Part shown: positions 1 through 5,548 of the stretch, piece after piece
How positions within the stretch are numbered: the stretch's first letter is position 1
Layout of the letters: each line of letters starts with the position of its first letter
Assembly (NCBI GenBank): GCA_024278415.1
Contig: JAJRTI010000568.1
Span: forward strand, 1-6,659
DNA from: Planctomycetota bacterium
GTDB lineage: Bacteria; Planctomycetota; Brocadiia; JAJRTI01
Length of the DNA stretch: 6,659 nucleotides
Direction: 5' to 3'
The notes under the pieces: model-generated
Told to the model about the DNA's origin: nothing
Databases searched by the model: none
Seen by the model: only the letters and a program-made list of their open reading frames with translations
Position numbers and translations under genes: made by a program

Positions 1-489
1 CCACGTCCCGACGACGTGATGCCACTCGTCCATTTGGGTGTCCGCCGGCCCCACTGCGGTCAGCCAGCTCTGGCCATATATGCCGAAGCTCCACGGCGTC
101 CTGTCCTTGAAGCCGGGCGCGGGCGCAAGGCCGAGGACGGCGGCGTCGTTTCTCCTGCCGTAGCCCATACCGAAGGTGACGAACCCCGCCTGGCCGCTCG
201 GCTTGCCGAGCAGCTTCGCCCACACCTCAATCGTTCCCTCTGGCTGAGCGCCTACGCCTGGGCAGCTCACATAGTCATCGACGCCGTCGAACTGGAGCGC
301 CCGGCCGAAAAGGCCGGCGACACGCTTCGCTCCGCGCACGCGGCCGTCGAGACCGTTGCCGGACGCATCGAGCACGCGGCTTCCGCGCGGCTCGTCGAAG
401 TGCCAGACCGCAAGGGGGCGTTCGCGCGGCGCGGCGATCGCGGCCACGCTGGCCAAAAGGGCCGCGGCGAGGGTTTGCTGGAGGTTCAT
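1..489 (-). CDS. Exported LamG / concanavalin A-like domain protein (partial, 3' end outside window)
   Basis: The ATG at 489 opens 163 codons with no stop before the left edge, so the C-terminal part is missing. Residues 1-20 look like a signal peptide: a hydrophobic Ala/Leu-rich stretch ending AIAA, followed by PRERP. The rest follows the LamG_3 (laminin G / concanavalin A-like) pattern in order: AVWHFDEP at 27-34, LDASGNGLDG at 40-49, GRALQFDGVDDYV at 62-74, TIEVWAK at 86-92 and EWHHVVGTW at 155-163. This fold is a beta-sandwich found in exported carbohydrate-binding or adhesive proteins, and it often sits N-terminal to a longer region, so the full function is hidden. GGAG lies 10 nt upstream of the ATG, which supports the start. 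The gene follows the oxidoreductase by 89 bp on the same strand and may be co-transcribed. I am confident of the domain but not of the ligand. Confidence 0.85.
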   Translation of the reverse strand, partial: MNLQQTLAAALLASVAAIAAPRERPLAVWHFDEPRGSRVLDASGNGLDGRVRGAKRVAGLFGRALQFDGVDDYVSCPGVGAQPEGTIEVWAKLLGKPSGQAGFVTFGMGYGRRNDAAVLGLAPAPGFKDRTPWSFGIYGQSWLTAVGPADTQMDEWHHVVGTW

Positions 490-578
490 GGTGGTGACAC
501 TCCGGAAGGCATGAGTAACGAGTCGTGGCCATGCGCCTGTAGTGTCGTCCTCACGCCCAGGCAGGGGCGTCTGTTCGC

Positions 579-1547
579 TCAGTTGTTGAGTTCCCCCAGT
601 GTGGCGCGCCGGCCCTCGCAGTGCGACATTCTGATCGCCTCGACCAGGCTCGTGGCGACCAGTCCCGCCTCGGGTTCGATGGCCGGCTCGCTGCTGCCGG
701 CGAGGACATCTACGAAGTTCTGCAACTCCGCGGTGAAGGGCGCGACGGTCGTGGGATCGACGTCGTGAACCTGAAAGTCGTCTACGTGAAGGCACACGCG
801 ATCCGGCCGCTCGACGCGCATGTAGCCATTCTCGCCGGCGATGCAGAGCGTGAAGTCGCGGCCGAGCCACTTTGCGTTGGGCTGGTACGAGCCAGAAAGA
901 CACCCGGTCGCGCCATTGTCATATTCGACGATCGCGGAGAAACCATCCTCGCGCTCCCAGCCGAACTGGTGGTCGAGCTTGGCGCTATGCACTGCGACGG
1001 GCCGCATGCCGCAGATCCAGTGGATCAGATCGAAGTCGTGGATCGACAACTCATACATCGCTCCCACGACCGGCCGCCAGTCGGCTTCGCCACGGGGAGT
1101 GAACGGTTGCATCTTGAGTGTGGACAGATGCCGGATCGCTCCGAGCTGCGGTACCAGCTCCCGGGCTTTGACGAACACCGGCTCGAAGCGCATCTTGAAC
1201 CCGGTCATGAGCACGAGCCCGCGCGCTTGCGCCAGAGCCAACAGCGCCGCGGCCTCGCCTACGTCCATGGTCTGCGGCTTCTCGGAGAACACGTGCACGC
1301 CCGCGGCGAGCAACTGTCGCGTCACATCGAAATGCAGGTGTGGCGGGGTCGTGACGCTCGCGGCATCGACGCGGCCGATCACGTCGCCCACGGAGCCGAG
1401 CGCGTCGCCACCGAACTGATCCGCGTGGGACTTGGCTGCGGCTGGGTTGAGGTCGACGAATGCCACGATCTCGACGTCGGCGATCTCGCTATAGGCTCGG
1501 GCGTGCGCGGCCCCAATGCCGCCGCATCCGACGATGGCGACTCTCAT
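579..1547 (-). CDS. Gfo/Idh/MocA family NAD(P)-dependent oxidoreductase
   Basis: A complete 322-residue cytoplasmic dehydrogenase. An N-terminal Rossmann fold shows VGCGGIG at 6-12 (GxGxxG dinucleotide-binding loop), with an acidic residue after the second strand (FVDLN, 30-34) that favours NAD(H). SEKP at 88-91 is the family's EKP motif, whose lysine acts in catalysis and cofactor contact. ELSIHDFDLIHWICG at 166-180 matches the family's (G)xxxDxxxH-type substrate-site motif, with H170 and D173. Members oxidise or reduce hydroxyls of sugars, inositols and related polyols; the sequence does not fix the substrate. The reading frame stays open upstream to 1685, but MRVAIVGCGG at 1547 is the natural family start and GGAG sits 6 nt before it. 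The extra upstream codons cover a hairpin-rich leader and are not protein-like. The length is typical of the family. An exported LamG protein follows 89 bp downstream, which suggests a carbohydrate-related function. Confidence 0.93.
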   Translation of the reverse strand: MRVAIVGCGGIGAAHARAYSEIADVEIVAFVDLNPAAAKSHADQFGGDALGSVGDVIGRVDAASVTTPPHLHFDVTRQLLAAGVHVFSEKPQTMDVGEAAALLALAQARGLVLMTGFKMRFEPVFVKARELVPQLGAIRHLSTLKMQPFTPRGEADWRPVVGAMYELSIHDFDLIHWICGMRPVAVHSAKLDHQFGWEREDGFSAIVEYDNGATGCLSGSYQPNAKWLGRDFTLCIAGENGYMRVERPDRVCLHVDDFQVHDVDPTTVAPFTAELQNFVDVLAGSSEPAIEPEAGLVATSLVEAIRMSHCEGRRATLGELNN

Positions 1548-1569
1548 GCTCGTCTCCGGAAGATGTGCA

Positions 1570-1626
1570 AGGGGAGGGCCTTGCGCTCCCTCCCCTGACG
1601 GCGTAAACTTCGCGCCATCAGAGGGG
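1570..1626 (-). promoter_or_regulatory. Leader with two mutually exclusive hairpins
   Basis: The 5' leader of the oxidoreductase contains two strong inverted repeats that share bases. Hairpin 1 pairs 1613-1626 with 1592-1603: CCCC, a 2-nt bulge, then TGATGGCG against CGCCGTCA and GGGG, with one G-U pair and a 9-nt loop. Hairpin 2 pairs 1588-1596 with 1570-1578: AGGGGAGGG against CCCTCCCCT, a perfect 9-bp stem with a 9-nt loop. Bases 1592-1596 are needed by both, so only one can form fully. No T-run follows hairpin 2, so it is not a standard intrinsic terminator; the ribosome-binding GGAG (about 1554-1557) lies just downstream and outside the stem. A switch-like role is inferred. Confidence 0.4.
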
Positions 1627-1628
1627 CT

Positions 1629-1657
1629 ATCATATCGCCAACCCGAAGCCAAAGGAA
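1629..1657 (-). promoter_or_regulatory. Putative sigma70-type promoter for the oxidoreductase
   Basis: Reading the minus strand, TATGAT (1634 to 1629) matches the -10 consensus at five of six positions. TTCCTT (1657 to 1652) lies 17 nt upstream as a poor -35. Transcription would begin near 1622, at the first arm of the leader hairpin, giving a leader of about 75 nt. The -35 is weak and the lineage's consensus is unknown, so this is only a suggestion. Confidence 0.3.
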
Positions 1658-1818
1658 GATCGATGCCAGGCGGAGCGTTCGCCACGCTCGCAAGAGGACT
1701 GCTGACGTGATCCCTGAACTGGAGGAGCCGTCATGTTCTAGCGGAGCCTGCTGACCGACCGCGACGGGGGCAAACGAGGTCAACTCGTGACATAAGCAGT
1801 CTTGGTCGATACGCTGCC

Positions 1819-1841
1819 TGGGGTCAGAATGGCGATTTGAC
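1819..1841 (+). repeat. GGGGTC-type element end
   Basis: TGGGGTCAGAATGGCG begins a 23-bp stretch whose layout (GGGG, C, AT, GC, AT, G, C) loosely follows, in inverted orientation, the AGGGGAC repeat that starts at 3064 on the minus strand. It may be the left terminal repeat of the catalytic-region element. The match is only partial and needs small gaps. Confidence 0.35.
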
Positions 1842-2007
1842 GGCCTTGACCCGCCTGGTTGCAGGTGACCGGGTGATACGTTTTGCTGCGCTGGGGCAAT
1901 TCGCATCCGCGCGGAATAGGCCCTGCAACTACCTGTCGCCCGCCAGGCGAAAGCCTTTCCCGATGCCGCGTCAAGTGCCACGATGTACAGGAGTTTCCCC
2001 ATGCGCC

Positions 2008-3066
2008 CTATCCATCTGGGACAGCGAAGGGCACGAGTTGCTGAGCGGACTCGACGGGTGCGGGAGGCAGGTGCGGACCCGTGGGGGAGGCAAAGAGTAA
2101 GCGGTGAATGCCGTCGGCCACCGCGTAGTGGAAGAAGGTGGCGATCTCGTAGAACCGCTGGGCCTTGTCGCACACGCGCTGGAACAACACCTTGAGCCTC
2201 GTGCGCTTGCCCAGCACCGCACTCACAAAGTAAAACACTGCGGTCACGAGGGCGTACACGTTCCGCAGCGCGGTATAGCTCCGCACCCGCACGTCCTCTA
2301 AGTGGTAGCTCTGCTTCACGAACCGATACGCTTCCTCGCACTTGCACCGGGTCAAGTACACATCGGCGATCCACGCGGCATGGGCTCGACCGGGTTCGGG
2401 CGCCACATTGGTCAACAACAGAATCGGGGCCTCGCCAAAACCGCGAATCACCACCAGCCACAACGGCGCCTTGGGCCGGCGCGGCAGGCGCACGGGCATG
2501 GACCCCATGCGCAAGGTGAGCTTGACGCGCTCGCCGTCGCGCTCGACTTCGACCTTACGCTTTTCGGTCATGCCACACCACTGAGCCGCTTGCTCGACCG
2601 AGGACTTGCGCCCCCCGGGCAGGAGGATGTCCCGGTCGCCGCGTTGACGGATGACAAAGCGTAAACCGTCATCAATCAGTGGATTCAGCAGCGCGTAGCG
2701 ATCCCCACCCCGGTCGATCGTGAAGATACCTTGCTTGCCCGTGGCCGCACTGACCCGATCGATGGCCTTGAGGATCTGAGCATTCTCGCTCTGGAAATCC
2801 TCGGCGTCTTGCGAATACAATTCCCCATACAGCGGCACGATACTGTCGCTGTACGCTTCGGCCGCTAGCACTTCACACAGCCAACACCCTGGCCCGATCT
2901 TGCCCGTGCTGCCGTCCCGGACTTGGGCCAGATACTCCATGGCTTTGCCGTACGGTTTCTGCACGTCGCCCAGGTCTAACGCCAGCACCGTGTCCCGGCT
3001 CACCGTACCTCCGCCCTTCCAGCACAACCAGTTGATTATGACCGTATTGCGTATGGCGTCCCCTGA
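2008..3066 (-). pseudogene. IS4-family DDE transposase, catalytic region, N-terminus missing
   Basis: The frame is open from just after a TAA at 3067-3069 to the stop at 2008. Counting from the TTG at 3027, the catalytic triad is intact: D18 in VLALDLGD, D105 in FTIDRGGDR, and E231. E231 lies in YLTRCKCEEAYRFVK, an exact Y-(2)-R-(3)-E-(6)-K signature (Y224, R227, E231, K238) that defines the IS4 family. The text around D18 (DVQKPYGKAMEYLAQVRDG) matches the IS4 subgroup with an LDLxDxxKPY motif. Those proteins normally have about 80-100 more residues upstream, and here they are absent or replaced. There is no ATG or good ribosome-binding site near the open start. The sequence upstream belongs to another frame and apparently another transposase group. 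It may encode a stable catalytic fragment but not a normal transposase. Confidence 0.85.
3042..3064 (-). repeat. AGGGGAC repeat, copy 1, at the transposase junction
   Basis: On the minus strand from 3064 it reads AGGGGACGCCATACGCAATA and continues CGG. It aligns with the copy ending near 3568: AGGGGAC, then GCCA, then CAATAC and GT are shared, with a 1-nt and a 4-nt gap. It sits exactly where the two transposase fragments meet, so it probably marks an element end or a recombination point. Confidence 0.5.
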
Positions 3067-3067
3067 T

Positions 3068-3334
3068 TACCACTTTGAGTTTTGTCTGCACGTTGCGTAG
3101 TCCGGTGGCTTGCTGAACGGATCGCAGTTTGGCGAGCATTGGATTCAAGAAGGGAAGCATCAGCAACAGTGCATACTGGTCGTAGTGGAGTTGGCGGTTG
3201 TGGCACTCCCGGTGTGTATGCAAAGGCTCCAGGAGCTTGCGGATATCTTTCAAGTATTTGAGCCCTTGAACGTCACCCCCCTCAAGAGGAGGCTCCAGCC
3301 CTGAAGGCGGCCCCAGATCTTGCTCATTGGGCAT
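3068..3334 (-). pseudogene. N-terminal fragment of an IS4-type transposase
   Basis: The ATG at 3334 (MPNEQDLGP) begins about 88 codons that resemble the N-terminus of IS4 transposases with the HYDQY signature: LLEPLHTHRECHNRQLHYDQ, then LLLMLPFLNP, then LRSVQQATGL and VQTKLKV. In those proteins the pattern is followed by about 50 residues and then a DG-type catalytic Asp. Here the similarity stops at KLKV (about 3071) and the frame continues to 2873 as the out-of-frame shadow of the catalytic region. A G-rich GGGGGTG stretch precedes the ATG; an earlier TTG at 3394 is less likely. Two readings are possible: one transposase with a frameshift near 3065, or two different IS elements fused there. 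The mismatch of subgroups favours the fusion, but I compared from memory and not by alignment. Confidence 0.65.
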
Positions 3335-3404
3335 AATCACACCCCCACTGATAGCATAGTCGCCTATCAATGTCACGAACCCAAAGCGCCCCAACCTATT
3401 GATA

Positions 3405-3438
3405 TGTCATAAGTTGTTCTGCCGCGCGACTTATGACA
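3405..3438. repeat. 10-bp inverted repeat TGTCATAAGT / ACTTATGACA
   Basis: TGTCATAAGT (3405-3414) and ACTTATGACA (3429-3438) are perfectly complementary around a 14-nt spacer. The palindrome lies just upstream of the transposase N-terminal fragment. One arm matches TGACATAAG at 1788-1796 at eight of nine positions, so it may be a terminal inverted repeat or a transposase-binding site. It has no T-run next to a GC stem and does not resemble a terminator. The non-coding stretch from 3335 to 3641 holds this palindrome, AGGGGAC copy 2 and a possible terminator; I see no gene in it. Confidence 0.5.
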
Positions 3439-3567
3439 ATCACTTTTTTTCGCCAATGTTTCTACACTCATCCGCCAGACCGATTATGTCGCCACTGTGA
3501 CCTGTTTTTGGCCCGCGTCTGGGTGGGCCCGGCGCACCGCTTCCGTCAACGCAGATATCGTGCCGAA

Positions 3568-3591
3568 CAGTATTGTGGCTGTCCCCTATTT
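3568..3591 (-). repeat. AGGGGAC repeat, copy 2
   Basis: On the minus strand it reads AAATAGGGGACAGCCACAAT and then ACTG. It shares about 19 positions with copy 1, in the same orientation, so the two copies bracket about 530 bp that contain the N-terminal transposase fragment. From memory, GGGGACAGCCACAATACT-like strings recur near transposase genes in environmental genomes; I could not verify this here. Confidence 0.5.
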
Positions 3592-3615
3592 CGCGGGGGC
3601 TTCCGAGATGTGGGT

Positions 3616-3631
3616 AAAGAGCAGCCTGCTC
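3616..3631 (-). terminator. Possible weak terminator of the exported-protein operon
   Basis: Eleven nucleotides after the stop codon at 3642, the minus strand reads GAGCAGGCTGCTC followed by TTT. The arms GAGCA and TGCTC close a 3-nt loop. The stem is only 5 bp and the T-run is three bases, so termination would be inefficient or Rho-assisted. The position at the end of the three-gene unit is the main reason to list it. Confidence 0.3.
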
Positions 3632-3641
3632 CCTCCCCGTC

Positions 3642-4259
3642 TTACTCATCGCTGAAAATGCCCTCGCGAATCAGCTTGCCCTTGGCATCCCACTCCGCCT
3701 CATACGAGGACTTCTTGCTGAGGCGCACGGAGAAGGAACGCACCCGGCGGTTCGCGTCGAACTCCATGAGTTCACCATGGGTGCGCCGGCTAAACCACTT
3801 TAGCTTTCCAGGCGGATTGTAGCGCATGTCATACCCCGCTCCAGGCACTTCTTGCGTTCCTCCAGGCAGCCCTTGCTTCGCTCTCTTTATGTCCACATAT
3901 ACCATCTTGCTAACCTGACAGATCGGGCCGTTTGGGCCCGGAAAGTGTATGCTCCAGCAAGTGTTTCCCTTTTCTTTGATGGCGTCCCAAAGGCCATCCG
4001 GCCATTTCTTGGGTTTCATCGCTGGGTCAGCGAGAAGTGCCTGCAACTCTTTGCGAGCATGGCAATAAGCAAACAGGCATCGGTTCAAAAGGGCGTTCAT
4101 GACATCGCCGAGTTCAGAATGCTTGAGAGCGTCCAGATGGTACGGATACTCGGGGGGGCGCACGCAAGGCCGCGGCGGGGCGGCCCCGCGACTGGTCGTA
4201 GGAAGGGCCAGAAGGATGGCGAGCAACACGGTTGATACGGCTATTCGAGAACATCTCAT
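3642..4259 (-). CDS. Exported cysteine-containing protein of unknown function
   Basis: The 205-residue product begins with a clear signal peptide: MRCSR, a hydrophobic core at 7-20 (AVSTVLLAILLALP), and likely cleavage near SRGA (about 23-26). It is therefore probably periplasmic or secreted. The mature part has five cysteines (C32, C61, C66, C101, C114) that could form disulfides outside the cytoplasm. The last 55 residues alternate short strands with G-L and D-x-x-x-x-(V/L) turns (GKLKWF, HGELMEFDANRRV, YEAEWDAKGKLIREG). This vaguely recalls MORN/YwqK-type beta repeats, but it is too weak for a family call. The ATG at 4259 has GGAG 7 nt upstream, lying in the 13-bp gap after the previous gene, so the two are almost certainly co-transcribed. 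I do not recognise the family. Confidence 0.8.
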   Translation of the reverse strand: MRCSRIAVSTVLLAILLALPTTSRGAAPPRPCVRPPEYPYHLDALKHSELGDVMNALLNRCLFAYCHARKELQALLADPAMKPKKWPDGLWDAIKEKGNTCWSIHFPGPNGPICQVSKMVYVDIKRAKQGLPGGTQEVPGAGYDMRYNPPGKLKWFSRRTHGELMEFDANRRVRSFSVRLSKKSSYEAEWDAKGKLIREGIFSDE

Positions 4260-4272
4260 TGGGGATCTCCAT

Positions 4273-5502
4273 CTACTGTTGGTTGAGCCAATCTGACAGT
4301 GAATCCGGGTCTATGAAGGCGGGAATGGAGGTAACGCCGGCGGCCGAGGCCGTGGCTCTCACCTCGACGACACAGTTATGGCTAGTAACGCTGTAGTGGC
4401 CGGGGCTGGCATCCAGAGCAGCCGCGTAGTTGAGAGCGTTCTTCAACTGTGTGAGCGAGATATTCCAGAAATGCATGCCGTCCGCCGCGCCTTGAGGGCC
4501 AATCTCCACGGCACCAGGACCGGTTGGCGTGTGGTGGAGAGAGTAGTAGCCAGTCTCTTTATTCAGCCAACGTATCTGTGCTGATGTCAGGAGTACAGTG
4601 GCAGAACTCGGACTCAGCGTGAGTTTCCACCAGCCATGCCCCAGGCCCGGCTTGCGCGCAAATGCAATAAAGCGGCACTGGACCACGTATATCCTCTTAG
4701 AGTCCTCGATTGTTGCCCCCTCGCCGTTGTTAGGACGAGGGAACAGACGAGCGCCTGTCTTGGTGAAGAACAGATCGGCTTTAGAGCAGTAGATCGCACC
4801 GCGAGCCTGTGGCGTCGTATGGATAATTGCCTGGTCGCTCTTGCTGCCGCTAGGCACAGGCCCACCGGTCAATGTTAGATCATCCGGGTCGCCGAAGTTC
4901 ACCTTCGATCCAGCGACTTCGCCTTCCAACGCCTTGAGCCGGTAGGAGATGGCGATGAGGTCGTCGTGGCCCGAGTACTCGAATGCCTCACCGGACGTCT
5001 TCGCGTAGTACTCCACGCGAATCGTTGTCTGGCTGGCCGTGCCCACGGAGACAACTTTGTCTTGAGTGGGTGCGCTCCAGAACATAATCGGCTTGTCGAT
5101 TGCGCCTGCGGATTTCGCGTCAAAGGAGACTGGATCGCCAAGACCCTCTACCGGGGGATTGCGCCGCAGCCGACCGGTCGCAGATATGGTATACGATTGA
5201 CCATTGTTGGGCGAGCACCATATAGCCAGGGAGCAGCCTTTTGGGCCAGCGAAGCCGGTAGGCCCAGACCACGTGATGCTTTCTTCGACAAGTTCCCAGT
5301 CGTTCTTGTACGCATCCGCGACCTTCACTGTGAACTCGTAGTAGCCGCCATCGGCGAGCACCTTCTTCCCGCCTTGCGTGTCTTCGCCGTTGGGCACGGC
5401 GTAGATCGTGAACTTGTCATCTACCTTCACGGCGAAGGCAGACTGCACCAAACCGGCGAGCACCGTCACGATCGCCAAGATGATGGTTCTCTTGCTCAGC
5501 AT
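4273..5502 (-). CDS. Exported protein with a C-terminal permuted papain-like (LRAT/NlpC-type) domain
   Basis: The 409-residue product starts with a signal peptide (MLSKR, hydrophobic 7-20, cleavage likely after SAFA at 21-24). AGGAG lies 7 nt before the ATG. Residues 25-270 are strand-rich, with no family I can name, and may be Ig-like. Residues about 285-395 show the layout of circularly permuted papain-like domains: GLGHGWWKL at 286-294 with H289, then TGYYSLHHTPTGPGAVEIG at 317-335, a helix near 350-362, and YSVTSHNCVVEVRATASAAG at 370-389 with C377. H before C is the permuted order, as in LRAT and YiiX-like proteins; (N)NC...AAG is a common signature of their catalytic cysteine. If active it could be a cysteine hydrolase acting on peptidoglycan, lipid or protein outside the cytoplasm. 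This is pattern-based; the catalytic assignment is inference. It sits between a TPR gene (46 bp) and a second exported protein (13 bp). Confidence 0.85.
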   Translation of the reverse strand: MLSKRTIILAIVTVLAGLVQSAFAVKVDDKFTIYAVPNGEDTQGGKKVLADGGYYEFTVKVADAYKNDWELVEESITWSGPTGFAGPKGCSLAIWCSPNNGQSYTISATGRLRRNPPVEGLGDPVSFDAKSAGAIDKPIMFWSAPTQDKVVSVGTASQTTIRVEYYAKTSGEAFEYSGHDDLIAISYRLKALEGEVAGSKVNFGDPDDLTLTGGPVPSGSKSDQAIIHTTPQARGAIYCSKADLFFTKTGARLFPRPNNGEGATIEDSKRIYVVQCRFIAFARKPGLGHGWWKLTLSPSSATVLLTSAQIRWLNKETGYYSLHHTPTGPGAVEIGPQGAADGMHFWNISLTQLKNALNYAAALDASPGHYSVTSHNCVVEVRATASAAGVTSIPAFIDPDSLSDWLNQQ

Positions 5503-5548
5503 GGGTCCACTCCTCTCAGGCCAAAATGGGCTTCACGACACGATCACG

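Larger units (their letters stand above)
1788..3438 (-). mobile_element. IS4-type insertion sequence remnant (composite or degraded)
   Basis: This stretch holds transposase-derived sequence (about 2008-3334) with non-coding flanks. Possible outer ends are TGACATAAG at 1788-1796 and, on the other strand, TGTCATAAG starting at 3438 (8 of 9 identical, inverted). The span of about 1.65 kb fits an IS4-family element. I see no convincing target-site duplication outside these ends. Alternative inner ends are the GGGG(T/A)C repeats at 1819 and 3063, which would make a 1.24 kb element. The transposase is broken, so the element is probably immobile. It separates the exported-protein operon from the oxidoreductase unit. 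About 215 bp between 1788 and 2007 holds no recognisable gene. That the region is IS-derived is well supported; its exact ends are not. Confidence 0.55.

Noticed and set aside
553..570. Hairpin ACGCCC / GGGCGT between the oxidoreductase and the LamG gene
   Set aside because: The stem is only 6 bp with a 6-nt loop and no T-run on either side. Such a palindrome is expected by chance in DNA of this GC content.
621..1598. Long plus-strand open frame opposite the oxidoreductase
   Set aside because: It is the antisense shadow of a clear Gfo/Idh/MocA gene, with His/Arg/Glu-biased composition and no domain.
1548..1685. Extended N-terminus of the oxidoreductase (46 extra residues)
   Set aside because: The Rossmann fold begins right at MRVAIVGCGG with a good ribosome-binding site. 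The extra residues are not protein-like and overlap the leader hairpins.
1857..1930. 8-bp inverted repeat GTTGCAGG / CCTGCAAC, considered as an integron attC-like or recombination site
   Set aside because: The 56-nt spacer lacks secondary-site structure, and the arms do not fit the attC core GTTRRRY; no integrase or cassette is nearby.
1544..2003. Long minus-strand frame downstream of the transposase, starting MGKLLYIVALDAASG
   Set aside because: It is open for 150 codons but soon becomes Arg/Ser/Pro-rich, crosses the GGGGTC repeat, the promoter and both leader hairpins, and has no ribosome-binding site or recognisable domain. It is most likely chance openness in GC-rich DNA.
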